A DNA stretch of 64,000 bases, taken from positions 62,001 through 126,000 of the forward strand of contig JBHJGP010000009.1 in assembly GCA_050331695.1 (NCBI GenBank), written 5' to 3'. The translations under genes and the position numbers were made by a program. The notes under the pieces were generated by a model. It saw only the letters and a program-made list of their open reading frames with translations, searched no databases and was not told the DNA's origin. Positions 36,601-45,521 of this stretch are shown piece by piece; the stretch's first letter is position 1, and the number at the start of each line of letters is the position of its first letter. The stretch comes from JBHJGP01 sp050331695. Its GTDB lineage: Bacteria > Pseudomonadota > Alphaproteobacteria > Geminicoccales > Geminicoccaceae.

Positions 36601-37580
36601 TCACGGGCGAGATCCTGACTTCGGGCATGCCACTGCTGCACGCTGAGCTCGGTCCGTTCCGCCTGTTCCCGCTTTGCTCGCAGCCGCTCTTCCAGGCGCG
36701 CCAGTTCCGCCTGATGGGCGGTCTCCGCTGCCTGGCGCAGTTCCAGAACCTCCGCACTGGATTGAGCCGCTGTCTTCGCCTCGGCCAGTCTTTGTTCGCG
36801 AAGCGCCAGCTCGTTTTTCGCTTCGGCCTCGGCCGCCTCAGCCTTGGCCAGCCGCTCGGCGGCGACCTTGTAACGAAGCAGAAGCAATCGTGCCTGAGTC
36901 TCGCGAAAATCCTTGGCCACGGCCTTGAACCGCTCGGCATCTTTCGCCTGTTTTTCGAGCGAGCCCGCCTGCTGGCGCAACAGAGCCAATCGCTCGTCGA
37001 TCAGCGCCAGGGTGGAGAGGGTCGCATTGAGCTTCAATTCCGCTTCGTGTCGGCGGCTGTGGAGCCCACCGATGCCGGCGGCATCTTCCAAGAGCCTTCG
37101 TCGCTCCTGGGGCCTGGCATCGACCAGCGCGCCGATCTGGCCCTGGGTCACGATCGCCGCCGAACGAGCGCCGGCGGACGCGTCGGCAAGAATGCGCGTG
37201 ACGTCGCGCAACCGCGCCTCGCGGCCGTTCATCCGGTAGCTGGCGCCGGCGCCGCGGCTCAATCGGCGGACCACCTCCAACGCACCGACATCCTGGCCGG
37301 AGCCGCCCGGCAGAGGACCGTCAAATTCGAGGCTCAGCGCGACCTCGGCCCAGTCATGGGCCGGCCGGCCCTGGCTGCCGGCGAAAATGACGTCTTCCAT
37401 CTCGCCGCCACGCAAGCCCTTGGCGGAGGTCTCGCCCATGACCCAGCGGATGGCGTCGATTATGTTGGACTTACCGCAGCCGTTGGGGCCGACAATGCCG
37501 GTCAGCCCCGCCTCGATCCGGACTTCGGAGGGATCGCCGAACGATTTGAATCCGCTCAGGCGGAGCTTCGAGATCAGCAA
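33684..37580 (-). CDS. smc: Chromosome segregation protein SMC
   Basis: The 1298-residue protein has the SMC order. The ATP-binding head opens with GIVGPNGCGKSNIIDAIRWVMGE (Walker A at 31-39). A long coiled coil of Ala, Glu and Arg heptads follows, then a hinge near residues 565-680 (KAPGDLAPAIASALGDDLLAS), a second coil, and the C-terminal head with LSGGEKALTAIALIFAFF and LDEVDAPLDD. It condenses and organises sister chromosomes with ScpA/B. The start is a TTG at 37580, since no ATG fits before the family N-terminus. It is slightly longer than most, with extra coil. Confidence 0.96.
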   Translation of the reverse strand: MLISKLRLSGFKSFGDPSEVRIEAGLTGIVGPNGCGKSNIIDAIRWVMGETSAKGLRGGEMEDVIFAGSQGRPAHDWAEVALSLEFDGPLPGGSGQDVGALEVVRRLSRGAGASYRMNGREARLRDVTRILADASAGARSAAIVTQGQIGALVDARPQERRRLLEDAAGIGGLHSRRHEAELKLNATLSTLALIDERLALLRQQAGSLEKQAKDAERFKAVAKDFRETQARLLLLRYKVAAERLAKAEAAEAEAKNELALREQRLAEAKTAAQSSAEVLELRQAAETAHQAELARLEERLRAKREQAERTELSVQQWHARSQDLARDLDRQTVIVEEAETAVNRLDVQLSAVQSEISTNQTEAEAVKQSLEAVGQALSVSEARLGEAREGLASARQELALAEAERARLIRELEAAEHAVGAITAELDGLAQDEMEHTPVSTEVLSEAREALAEATQKVNALGARMGELADQVARAERYLLACECHDLSRQLDQLTDELKSLDVGGKAACVETARTALGEAERSNHAAGAARAEAEVELRAAETALGQLRAEGEALDRALASAEVPTDAIAGQVKAPGDLAPAIASALGDDLLASIQGAGPKVWHHLPNEVTCALPEPAVALSTLIEAPAVLKARLSQTGLVDEALGAELQAALAPGQRLVSKAGTLWRWDGLVVRAGTPHQGNRTAAALLRLRQIEEEMAAAQERSEAAARVLAERGRAAEQQATILVSAKDQLEQAQKGLIGAEQRAQALMARRDHLNETRERALKTWAAAVGDGVPLPTRGNEQPDQARTKLADTKREHASIKQAWAEARELEAHCRQRLDQARAEHDRATEALGEARRAADERRHQLLASRSERERQIESWRTALDEIGERIETAIAAAQQAADGFARAEVDHGAARRRHDSSQDSVLATEARQAALLQQKTGLEEGLARWRERSQDGRAHLRELERRRIALAEEEKHLAAVPEDLLTEIDQLDELCRQARNDASRVVEERSLAEREARDAQGTLRQLETERTSWLERQSFASRDTETANATVEAADGTLKERLGRPGASLLADPSIDIELKGLDVDNMERRLGRLEAARERLGAVNLRADLELKEVRGQLDALAEERDELDKAVRRLRGAIAELNEEGKQRLRRAFAEVEQHFEGLFKQLFGGGRADLRLVEDPEDPLAAGLELSASPPGKRLQALSLLSGGEKALTAIALIFAFFKTQQSPLCVLDEVDAPLDDANVGRLSDLMETIARGTSTRFLVVTHHPLTMARMDRLYGVTMIERGLSQLVSVDLSRAVSMREEMRASA

Positions 37581-37615
37581 GGTCTAATCGACTCTCAGGC
37601 CCCGGCCCGGCAGCG

Positions 37616-38233
37616 TCAATTGGATGCCAGCGCCGCGTCGATGGCTTCGGCGAACACGTCGAAATCGTGGTTGCCACTGATCGTTTCGCCGGCGATCACG
37701 AAGGTCGGAGTCGACGCAACCTCATGCTCATCCTGGCCCTTGATGCGGGCGTCGAGGATCCGCTCCTGCAGCTCCTGATCCGCCATACAGGCATCGAGTT
37801 GGGAATCGCTGAGGCCGCCGAGGCGGGCGATCGGGCGGACGGCGGCCACGGGATCGCTTTTCGACGCCCATTGGCGTTGGTTCGAGAACAAGACCTCAAG
37901 AAAGGGGAAAAATCGGTCGCGATCGCAATGGGCCACGACCGAGCCGACGAGCGCGCTTTGGTTGAGCGGAAAATCACGAAATTCCAGCTTCACCTTGCCC
38001 GTGTCGATATAGGTTTCCTTGATCTGAGGCAGCGTGTCGGCGTGAAACGCGGCGCAGTGGGGACAGGACAATGACGAGTATTCGATCATCGTCACCGGAG
38101 CGTCAGGATCGCCCAGCACGGGAAAGCCTGTTTCTTCCGCGGACATGGCCAGATCTGAAACGCTTGTCCCGATAAAGGCCGTGCCGATCAGCAAGAAAAT
38201 TGAAAATCGGCGCGAAAAGAACAGGTTGGCCAT
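37616..38233 (-). CDS. DsbA-family periplasmic thiol:disulfide protein
   Basis: The 205-residue protein has a signal peptide or anchor helix (RRFSIFLLIGTAFIG), the thioredoxin-type active site CPHC at 57-60 (EYSSLSCPHCAAFH), and the cis-proline stretch VASTPTFVIAG. It should introduce or shuffle disulfides in exported proteins. It resembles the single-domain DsbA/BdbD relatives common in alphaproteobacteria. The pair of conserved cysteines in the S8 proteases here would be plausible substrates. It lies 35 bp before smc, which is the common order in related genomes. Confidence 0.9.
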   Translation of the reverse strand: MANLFFSRRFSIFLLIGTAFIGTSVSDLAMSAEETGFPVLGDPDAPVTMIEYSSLSCPHCAAFHADTLPQIKETYIDTGKVKLEFRDFPLNQSALVGSVVAHCDRDRFFPFLEVLFSNQRQWASKSDPVAAVRPIARLGGLSDSQLDACMADQELQERILDARIKGQDEHEVASTPTFVIAGETISGNHDFDVFAEAIDAALASN

Positions 38234-38310
38234 GACTTCTCCGAATTCGGTTCTGGTGGATGTTTAGCCCATCTTGGTACGGACGCGCAAGCGAGCCCGA
38301 CACCTTAAAT

Positions 38311-38808
38311 TCAACCGCGCGATGCCGCGGTCACGCGTCGGCCCAACCGCACCAAGGCGGCCCGCAGGCTCTCGTCTTGAACGCCCGCCGTCGCCCGTTC
38401 CAGCGCCGCCTCCTCGCGCTCGCTCAGCGTGACTTCGGCTGATGGCCGGGGCTCAAGCTTGCGGCGCAGGCTTGGCGTCTGGCGCAAACGCAGGCGCCTC
38501 ACGGCGTCGAAGCCGAGATAGGTGTTGATGCGATCGATCAGACGCGGCTCTTCATGCTGAAATTCGAGGGCCGCTACCGGCAGGACGGCGAGCTCCAGCA
38601 CCCGGTGACGGCCACCCAAGCGCAGTGGCTCGGACATCGCCGCCAACCGCGCACCGATAATGTCGGGCCAACGGGTGATCATCTCGCTCTTGGCCAGGCC
38701 GCGCTGGCGGACCGCGGGCGTCAGCAACGTGTTGATCAGACCGGCACTGGTGGCGAGCCCTTGTCGACGCGCCGGCGCTTCCCCCTTGGTCTTGCTGCTC
38801 TTCACCAT
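38311..38808 (-). CDS. dciA: DciA-like (DUF721) replication protein
   Basis: I use the ATG at 38808 (165 residues); an ATG at 38871 would overlap the divergent mutY gene. The core region TLLTPAVRQRGLAKSEMITRWPDIIGARLAAMSEPLRL matches DUF721/DciA, the helicase loader or partner that replaces DnaC in most bacteria. The C-terminal part is basic and disordered. It is divergent from mutY with 41 bp between them, a conserved alphaproteobacterial arrangement. Confidence 0.8.
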   Translation of the reverse strand: MVKSSKTKGEAPARRQGLATSAGLINTLLTPAVRQRGLAKSEMITRWPDIIGARLAAMSEPLRLGGRHRVLELAVLPVAALEFQHEEPRLIDRINTYLGFDAVRRLRLRQTPSLRRKLEPRPSAEVTLSEREEAALERATAGVQDESLRAALVRLGRRVTAASRG

Positions 38809-38849
38809 CGCCTGCCATGGTCGCCGGATCGCTTCCCGGCAGGAATACC

Positions 38850-39905
38850 ATGAACCACAAGCCGACACCATCGAGGGACGCGTTGCTCGCCTGGTACGGC
38901 AAGGACCACCGGGCGCTTCCCTGGCGGCCGCCGCCCGGCCGGCTGGCCGCGCCCTATCCGGCGCTGGTCAGCGAAATCATGCTTCAGCAGACCACGGTAG
39001 CAACTGTCCTCGGCCGTTTTGGCCCGTTCATCGATCGCTTTCCCGGCTTCGGCGCCCTCGCCTCCGCGCCGATCGACGACGTGCTCCACGCCTGGCAGGG
39101 CCTGGGCTATTACCGCCGGGCCCGCGGCCTCCATGCCTGCGCCGGTGCCATCCAAAGCCGGCACGGCGGCGATTTGCCGGAAAGCGTCGATATGCTCAGA
39201 GCTCTGCCCGGGATCGGCGAGTACACCGCCAATGCGCTCGCAGCGATGGTTCATGGCCAACCGGCGTTAGGTGTGGACGGCAATGTCAGGCGCGTCATCG
39301 CCCGGTTGTTCGCCATCGACGTCCCGGTCTGCGAGGCCGGCCCGGCCATCGCCGACCGCGCCCGGGGCTTCGTCGACGCCGATCGGCCCGGCGATTTCCA
39401 GCAGGCGATCATGGAATTGGGTGCCACCGTCTGCCGTCCCGGCAAGCCCAAATGCGGATCCTGTCCCTGGCAAACCGTCTGTGTTGCCCATCAGGAAGGC
39501 CTGGAGACAACACTACCCATCAAAAACCAGCGGAGGGCCAAACCGGTCAAATATGCTTGGGCTTTCTACTTGCGGCGACCGGACGGCACCGTTCTGTTTC
39601 GGCGACGGCCGGACCAAGGTCTTCTGGCGGGCATGATCGAATTGCCGTCCAGCCCGTGGCAGAGCGAGCCGGTGACATTTGATGAAGCTTTGAAGCAAGC
39701 GCCCGCAGCCTCTGGCTGGACACCCCTCGAACCTGTGATCCGCCACGTCTTCACCCATTTCGAGATCCGTTTTCGCCTCGCGATTGGGACCGGAAACGTT
39801 GCCATTGAAGGGATTTGGGCGACCGATCGCGACCGGTCTCAGCTCGCTTTACCGACGCTCACCCGCAAGATGCTGGATTTAGCCGGGAGACATGAAAGTC
39901 TCTGA
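38850..39905 (+). CDS. mutY: A/G-specific adenine glycosylase
   Basis: The ATG at 38850 (AGGAATACC ribosome site) gives 351 residues. The helix-hairpin-helix GIGEYTANALAAMVHGQPALGVDGNVRRVIAR carries the catalytic Asp in GVDGNV. The cluster cysteines follow as C-x6-C-x2-C-x5-C in CRPGKPKCGSCPWQTVC. The C-terminal Nudix-like domain recognises 8-oxoG, and VIRHVFTHFEIRF is the MutT-like end. MutY removes adenine opposite 8-oxoG, so it complements mutT at 20493. Confidence 0.97.
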   Translation: MNHKPTPSRDALLAWYGKDHRALPWRPPPGRLAAPYPALVSEIMLQQTTVATVLGRFGPFIDRFPGFGALASAPIDDVLHAWQGLGYYRRARGLHACAGAIQSRHGGDLPESVDMLRALPGIGEYTANALAAMVHGQPALGVDGNVRRVIARLFAIDVPVCEAGPAIADRARGFVDADRPGDFQQAIMELGATVCRPGKPKCGSCPWQTVCVAHQEGLETTLPIKNQRRAKPVKYAWAFYLRRPDGTVLFRRRPDQGLLAGMIELPSSPWQSEPVTFDEALKQAPAASGWTPLEPVIRHVFTHFEIRFRLAIGTGNVAIEGIWATDRDRSQLALPTLTRKMLDLAGRHESL

Positions 39906-39976
39906 GCCCTTGGTTCCCCTGTCACGGAACGCTACTTACGGTCGAAGAATGGCGGCGCTCTTCAGGGGAACGGACG

Positions 39977-40744
39977 ATGGGCGAAGATTTGGATCTTAAC
40001 CTGCCAAGACGGCGCGCGTTAGTCGGTGGCTTGGCGCTAGGGGTCATGATTGTCGACGGCGCCAAGGCGCAGCAGGACCTCCTGGGCAAGATCACCAAGG
40101 GTGTCGGCTCGATCACCGGCGATCAGGGTGGCGGCAGCGGTCTTGGCACGGACGAAATCGCCGCTGGCCTCAAAGAAGCGTTGAGGGTCGGCAGCGAACG
40201 GGTGGTCGGCCAGCTCGGGACCGAGGACGGGTTCAACAAGGATCCCCGTTTCCACATCCCGCTTCCGGGCCCAATGGCGAAAGCGCAAAGCGCGCTCCAG
40301 CTTGCCGGTCTCAGCGGCATGGCCGACGATCTGGAGCTCAAGCTCAATCGGGCCGCGGAAGAAGCGACGCCGGTCGCCCAGGATCTGTTCATCGACGCGA
40401 TCGCCGGCCTCACCTTCAGCGACGTCCAGGAGATCTATCAAGGTCCCAACGACGCGGCGACCCAGTATCTAGCCCGGACCACGGGACCTGGCATCGCCGA
40501 CGCCATGCGGCCGATCGTCGGCGATGCGCTCCAGCAGGTCGGCGCCATCCAGACCTACGATGCGCTCGTGGCCGACTTTAAACAGGTGCCGCTCGTGCCC
40601 GACATTTCGAGCGATCTCAACGACCATGTGCTGGGCTACGCCCATGACGCCATTTTCGGCTATCTGGCCGAGGAGGAGGCAGCCATCCGGACCAACCCGG
40701 CGGAACGCTCGACCGAGTTGTTGAAACGTGTTTTTTCCAACTGA
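39977..40744 (+). CDS. DUF4197 exported protein with twin-Arg-like signal
   Basis: The 255-residue protein begins with a signal containing LPRRRALVGGLALGVMIV, a Tat-like RRR followed by a hydrophobic run, then GAKAQQ as a likely cleavage area. The body has GTDEIAAGLKEALRVGSERVVGQL and LPGPMAKAQSALQLAGLSGMADDLELKLNRAAE, which fits the DUF4197 family. The role of the family is unknown. It stands alone between mutY and the AsmA gene, with an ATG after GGGGAACGGACG. Confidence 0.82.
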   Translation: MGEDLDLNLPRRRALVGGLALGVMIVDGAKAQQDLLGKITKGVGSITGDQGGGSGLGTDEIAAGLKEALRVGSERVVGQLGTEDGFNKDPRFHIPLPGPMAKAQSALQLAGLSGMADDLELKLNRAAEEATPVAQDLFIDAIAGLTFSDVQEIYQGPNDAATQYLARTTGPGIADAMRPIVGDALQQVGAIQTYDALVADFKQVPLVPDISSDLNDHVLGYAHDAIFGYLAEEEAAIRTNPAERSTELLKRVFSN

Positions 40745-40797
40745 TCCGGACGCGCGCCCTCGCGCCGCCGGCGGCTTGAACCAGAACCGAGGTTCTT

Positions 40798-42888
40798 ATG
40801 CGTAAAATTCTGATCGGCATCGCTGTCGTGCTCGTCGTGATCGTCGGCGCGGCGGTCGCCGTGCCCATGCTGATCCCCGTCAGCACCTACAAAAATCAGA
40901 TCGAGACCCGAGCTCAAGAAGCTACCGGCCGCGAGCTTTCCATCGGCGATGATTTTTCGTTTTCCATCCTGCCGACCGTCTCCGTCAACGCCTCGAACGT
41001 AACTTTCGCCAATCATGAGGGCGGCGTTGCCGCCAACATGGTGAGCTTGGGCTCGCTCGAAGCGCGGCTGAAGATCTGGCCACTGATCCAGGGTGTCGTC
41101 GAGGTCGACCGCTTCGTGCTCAACGATCCCGAGATCTATCTGGAGGTGGCCGAGGACGGCCGTGCCAACTGGCAGATCGGCGGCGCCCCCCAGGAGGTCC
41201 CGGCGGACCAGCCCTCCGATCAGACCGCCGAAGCCCCGAGCGACGGCGCCGCCGGCGGTCTTCCGATTGACGACATCCGGCTCGGCGAGATCGCCATCAA
41301 TAATGGCAAGCTGGTCTATCTCGATCAGCCATCGGGTCGTCGGGAGGAATTGAGCGACATCAACGTCACACTCGAACTCGCCAATCTCCAGTCTCCCCTC
41401 GCGCTTGACGGCTCGCTCGTCTACGAGGCCGAGGAAGTGACCCTCGATCTCGACGTCGAACAGCCGCTTGCCGCGGTCGAGGGCGGCTCGACGCCACTGA
41501 TGCTGGCGCTCAGTGCGGCGCCGGTTTCGTTGAGCTATGAGGGCTCCGTGGTCAATGAGGCGAACGCGCCCGAGGTCGAGGGCAAACTGACGGCGAATAT
41601 CGCCTCATTGGCCCGGTTGCTGAATTGGGTCAAAGCCGGATCGGAGGCTCCGCCACCGGTCGAAGCAATCGACTTCGATGCCAATCTTGCGGCTTCGCCC
41701 ACCCGAGTGGCTTTGAGCGATGCAACGCTCAACGTCGATGACATCAATGCCGAGGGCGGCGTGTCGGTCGACCTCTCCGGCCAACGCCCGCGCATAGAGG
41801 CGACGCTCGCCACCGGTGTTATCGATTTGAACAAGTTCATGCCTGCAACTGAAGACGGCGGCGGGGAGACCGCGCCATCGCCGCAAGAAACGAGCGCAAG
41901 TGCTCCGGCCAACCAGGACTGGCCCGATGATCCGATCCCGCTACCCGAGGTGCCGGTCGACGCCTCCCTCGATCTCCGGGTCGAAGGGTTGATCGTCCAG
42001 GACATCGAGATCGGCGCCAGCCACGTGGTCGCGAAAGCCGATGCCGGGGTCATAGACGTCACCCTCGACGAGATGGCTTTCTATGGCGGCAACGGATCAG
42101 GACAGATCGTCGCCGATCTTTCATCTGGCGATCAGGCCAAGATCACCGAGCGCTTTTCGCTCCAGGGGGTCAATGCGCTGCCCTTCCTCACCGACGCCGC
42201 GCAGTTCGACCGTCTGGAAGGGACGCTGGATCTGGAGACATCGGTGGAGACCCAGGGCAATAGCCAGCGGAGTTTCGTCCAAAACCTGAACGGCTCCGGC
42301 AAGGCAACCTTCCTCGACGGTGCTATCGTCGGGATCAATATCGCCGCACTGGTCCGCAACGCCGGCGGGCTGCTGGGAGACGATGGCGAGAGTGTGAAAA
42401 CCGATTTCGCCGAGCTCTCCGGATCTTACGACATCAAGAACGGTGTCCTCACCAACAATGATCTCAGCCTGCAGGCGCCTTTGCTCCGGGTTTCAGGCAA
42501 CGGCACGGTCAACATCGTTGAGAAAACGGTGCCGAACTATCGGATCGAGCCGAAGGCGGTGGCTTCCCTTGAGGGCCAGGGTGGTAGCGCCGACCGGCGT
42601 GGCATTCAGGTGCCGGTGGTGGTCAGCGGGCCCTGGAGCGATCTGAGCTTCAAGCCTGACCTGGCGAGCGTCGCCGATCAGGTGATCAACACGGATCTGG
42701 TGGGCGAAGACGCGAAGAAGGTGAAGGAGGCGCTTGAGGGCGTTGCCGAGGGCGGCGCCCAGGGCGTCATCGAGCAACTGCAATCGGACGAAGGCGCCAA
42801 GAAGGCGATCGAGGGCCTGCTCGGCGGCGGTGGTGACGATAATGGTGGCGGTGTCGGCGGCCTGCTCAACCGGTTGGGCGGCAACTGA
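40798..42888 (+). CDS. AsmA-family envelope protein
   Basis: The 696-residue protein has an N-terminal membrane anchor (ILIGIAVVLVVIVGAAVAVPMLI) and then a long beta-rich body with the AsmA pattern near the start (VSTYKNQIETRAQEATGRELSIGDDFSFSILPTVSVNASNVTFAN). The C-terminal third has LNGSGKATFLDGAIVGINIAALVR and YRIEPKAVASLEGQGG. Low-complexity Glu/Pro linkers break the middle. AsmA-like proteins bridge the periplasm and are thought to carry phospholipids to the outer membrane. The C-terminus is Gly-rich (GGGGDDNGGGVGG). It stands alone. Confidence 0.88.
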   Translation: MRKILIGIAVVLVVIVGAAVAVPMLIPVSTYKNQIETRAQEATGRELSIGDDFSFSILPTVSVNASNVTFANHEGGVAANMVSLGSLEARLKIWPLIQGVVEVDRFVLNDPEIYLEVAEDGRANWQIGGAPQEVPADQPSDQTAEAPSDGAAGGLPIDDIRLGEIAINNGKLVYLDQPSGRREELSDINVTLELANLQSPLALDGSLVYEAEEVTLDLDVEQPLAAVEGGSTPLMLALSAAPVSLSYEGSVVNEANAPEVEGKLTANIASLARLLNWVKAGSEAPPPVEAIDFDANLAASPTRVALSDATLNVDDINAEGGVSVDLSGQRPRIEATLATGVIDLNKFMPATEDGGGETAPSPQETSASAPANQDWPDDPIPLPEVPVDASLDLRVEGLIVQDIEIGASHVVAKADAGVIDVTLDEMAFYGGNGSGQIVADLSSGDQAKITERFSLQGVNALPFLTDAAQFDRLEGTLDLETSVETQGNSQRSFVQNLNGSGKATFLDGAIVGINIAALVRNAGGLLGDDGESVKTDFAELSGSYDIKNGVLTNNDLSLQAPLLRVSGNGTVNIVEKTVPNYRIEPKAVASLEGQGGSADRRGIQVPVVVSGPWSDLSFKPDLASVADQVINTDLVGEDAKKVKEALEGVAEGGAQGVIEQLQSDEGAKKAIEGLLGGGGDDNGGGVGGLLNRLGGN

Positions 42889-42900
42889 TCACCTGACGCC

Positions 42901-43269
42901 TCAGGGATCGTCGGCGCGCCAGGCCGCCTGCAGATGGTGCGGCCTGGCGAGTGGCGCGATCGCAATGAGATCGAAGCGGATGGCAAGGCCGCGGTAGCGG
43001 TCTTGGCGCTGCAGGTACCAGCTTGCGGCCCGGACGATGCGCCGGCGCTGGCCGGAGGTGAGCGCTTCCCTCGCCCCGTCGAGCTGGCGGCGGGCTTTTA
43101 CCTCGACGAATATGATCACGTCCCGATGCCGGGCGACCAGATCGATTTCGCCAACGGGAGTTTTGGCCCGGCGCGCCAGGATGCGATAGCCCTTCGCGCG
43201 CAAGAACCAGGCGGCAAGCCATTCCGCGAGCCGCCCTCGGCGTTCGGCCCGGACCCAATCACGGCTCAT
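42901..43269 (-). CDS. YraN/UPF0102 endonuclease-like protein
   Basis: The 122-residue protein has the YraN pattern: RGRLAEWLAAWFLRAKGYRILARRAKTPVGEIDLVARHRDVIIFVEVKAR. The E-x-D and ExK residues belong to a restriction-nuclease-like fold. It overlaps the rsmI 3' end by 11 bp. In enterics rsmI (yraL), lpoA (yraM) and yraN lie together, and this window keeps that grouping with lpoA-like on the other strand. Confidence 0.92.
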   Translation of the reverse strand: MSRDWVRAERRGRLAEWLAAWFLRAKGYRILARRAKTPVGEIDLVARHRDVIIFVEVKARRQLDGAREALTSGQRRRIVRAASWYLQRQDRYRGLAIRFDLIAIAPLARPHHLQAAWRADDP

Positions 43270-44185
43270 CGGTGTCGGCGGCGGCGCGTCGCCGGCTCAA
43301 TTCGACAGCCCGCTGATAGATATCCCGCTTGGGCCTGCCGGTAGCGCCCGCGACGCTGCGCGCCGCTTGCGAGGTGCTTTGCTCATCCAAGGCGTCCTCG
43401 ATCATTCGGTCGATCTTCTCGTCGCTCCACTCGGCGGCGCTGGGTCCAGGTCCGATGACGATCACGATCTCGCCTTTGACCGAACCTTGGCCCGCGAACC
43501 GGTCTTGCAACTCCGAAAGCCGGCCCCGCTGCACGGTTTCGAACGCCTTGGTCAGTTCGCGGGCGACGGCGGCGCCTCGATCCGCCATGGCGGCCGAAAG
43601 ATCGGCGAGCGTCGTGTCGAGCCGGGACGCGCGCTCGAACAGGATAGTCGTCGTGGCCGATGACACGCATTGCTCGATCACTGTCTTGCGAGCTCTACCC
43701 CGCACCGGCAAGAACCCTCGGAAGGTGAATTGGTCCGTGGGCAGACCGGAGGTGACCAGGGCGGCCAGCGGCGCCGATGCGCCGGGGATGGGGATGACCT
43801 CGTGACCGGCCTCGATCACGGCGCGAACCAGCTTGAAACCGGGATCGGACACAAGCGGCGTTCCGGCGTCACTGCAGAGCGCCACCGATTTCTCCTCGGC
43901 CAAAGCGGCTAGAACCCTGGGCCGGACGGCGGCAGCGTTATGATCGTGATAGGCGACTGTTGGCCGCTTGATCTGGTAGGCGGCAAGCAACCTCGCCGTG
44001 ACCCGGGTATCCTCGCACAGAACCAGATCTGCGGTGGCCAGCGTATCCCGAGCCCGAAAGGTCAGATCGGCAAGGTTGCCGATAGGGGTTGAGACAATGT
44101 AGAGCCCAACGCCAAGTTTACGGGAACCCGAGCGGTCGCTAGGGTTCGGCGACTGGTCGGCGTACCGGCCCGAAGACTTGGTCAT
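43259..44185 (-). CDS. rsmI: 16S rRNA (cytidine1402-2'-O)-methyltransferase
   Basis: The 308-residue protein has a 25-residue variable N-terminus. The tetrapyrrole-methylase-type domain follows: LYIVSTPIGNLADLTFRARD, CEDTRVTARLL, CSDAGTPLVSDPGF and PIPGASAPLAALVTSGLPTDQFTFRGFLP. RsmI methylates the ribosomal P-site nucleotide C1402 together with RsmH. It is divergent from the LpoA-like gene, with 14 bp between starts if the ATG at 44185 is used. Confidence 0.96.
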   Translation of the reverse strand: MTKSSGRYADQSPNPSDRSGSRKLGVGLYIVSTPIGNLADLTFRARDTLATADLVLCEDTRVTARLLAAYQIKRPTVAYHDHNAAAVRPRVLAALAEEKSVALCSDAGTPLVSDPGFKLVRAVIEAGHEVIPIPGASAPLAALVTSGLPTDQFTFRGFLPVRGRARKTVIEQCVSSATTTILFERASRLDTTLADLSAAMADRGAAVARELTKAFETVQRGRLSELQDRFAGQGSVKGEIVIVIGPGPSAAEWSDEKIDRMIEDALDEQSTSQAARSVAGATGRPKRDIYQRAVELSRRRAAADTDEP

Positions 44186-44199
44186 TTGCGAGACGATCG

Positions 44200-45519
44200 G
44201 TGTCCCAAAGAGTTGCCTTCAAACACCTGGTCGGCGTTGCCGCGCTGTTGGTCATCAGCGCCTGCGTGCCGAGACTACAGGCGCCCAGCACCCCGGCACA
44301 ACCGCCGAGCCAGGCAGAACCGGAAGTTGATCCCGAAGGCCCGGTCGCCGGACGGGTCGGGGTTCTCCTGCCGCTGACGGGTGACGCTGCCCGCTTCGGC
44401 GAGGATCTGATGCTGGCGATGACCATGGCTGTCCAGCGGCTCAACGATGAGCGCTTCGAACTGGTGCTGCGAGATACGGCCGGGACCCAGGAAGGTGCGA
44501 TCCAGGGTGCCGAAGAGCTGATCGAAGAGAATGTGTCGATCATCCTGGGCCCGCTTTACGGAACCAACACGGGCGCCGTGGCACCGATCGCCCGTGAAGC
44601 CGGCATTCCCGTTCTGTCGCTCTCCAACCAGGCGCGTTTTGCCGGTGACGGCGTGTTCGCTTTGGGTTACGGGCCTGAGGAACAGGTCGAAAGGGTGACG
44701 GCTTATGCGGTGACCCAGGGCTACACGCAGATCGCGGCACTGGCCTCGGACGACACCTACGGCCAGAAAGCGATCGACGGCTTCAACCGCCAGATCAATC
44801 GCCAGTTCGGGACCGAGATCACCGGTCTCGCCTTCTATCCGACCGATCAGAGCACGGGCGGCGGCTCCCAGGCGACCGCAGATGTGGTCAGACGCATCGC
44901 GGAATTCGATTCGCGCAAAGCCGTGGTCGACTAGGAACGCGAGCGCCTTGAGGCGTTGGGGACCGAGGAGGCGGAGGCCGAGCTCGATCGGCTGGAAGGC
45001 ATCGACACCCGCGACCCGCCGCCGTTCAGTGCCATCCTTCTGGCCGATATGGGAGTTCGCCTGCGCTCGGTGGCGGCGTTGTTACCTTTTTACGACGTCG
45101 ATCCTGTGGTCACGCAGGTGCTGGGCGTACAACCCTGGCAGGATGATCCCGAAGTGCTCAGCGAGACGGCCCTCCAGGGCGCCTGGATCGCCGGCCTGCC
45201 GCCGGATAATGTCGTTCAGTTCGAGAACGATTTTGAGAACCGGTTCGGCCGGCGCCCGTTCACCCTTGCGCTCCTCGCCTACGACGCCACCGCGATCGCG
45301 CTACAGGCGTCCCTCGTGCCGCCCGAGCAACGCTTGGACCGCTTGACCGATCCGGCGGGCTTCAGTGGGACAGCCGGTGCTATTCGCCTTCTTGCCGACG
45401 GCAGCACCCAGCACGGTCTCGCCATTCTCGAGGTTTCACGCGGTGGCGTCCGAATTGTCGAGCCGTCTCCCGCCAGCTTCCGCGACCGGCCGCTGCCCGA
45501 ACCGGAGCCCGCCAGCTGA
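44200..45519 (+). pseudogene. LpoA-like penicillin-binding protein activator, interrupted by in-frame TAG
   Basis: A GTG at 44200 starts a lipoprotein signal with lipobox ISAC. A periplasmic-binding-protein-type region follows (GRVGVLLPLTGDAARFGEDLMLAMTMAV, IILGPLYGTNTGAVAPIAREAGIPVLSL, ALASDDTYGQKAIDGFNRQI). At 44932-44934 a TAG ends the frame after 244 residues. The same frame continues at once (ERERLEALGTEEAEAELDRLEG) to 45519, still with family-like sequence (LLPFYDVDPVVTQVLGVQPW). Full length would be 439 residues. Divergence from rsmI/yraN fits LpoA, which stimulates PBP1A. A TTG restart at 44956 would yield a leaderless half. Either a real nonsense mutation or a base error explains it. 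Confidence 0.75.
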
Positions 45520-45521
45520 GC

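Noticed and set aside
42887..42905. Hairpin CCTGA/TCAGG between the AsmA and yraN genes as terminator
   Set aside because: The stem is only 5 bp and no T-run follows on either strand, so I do not call it.
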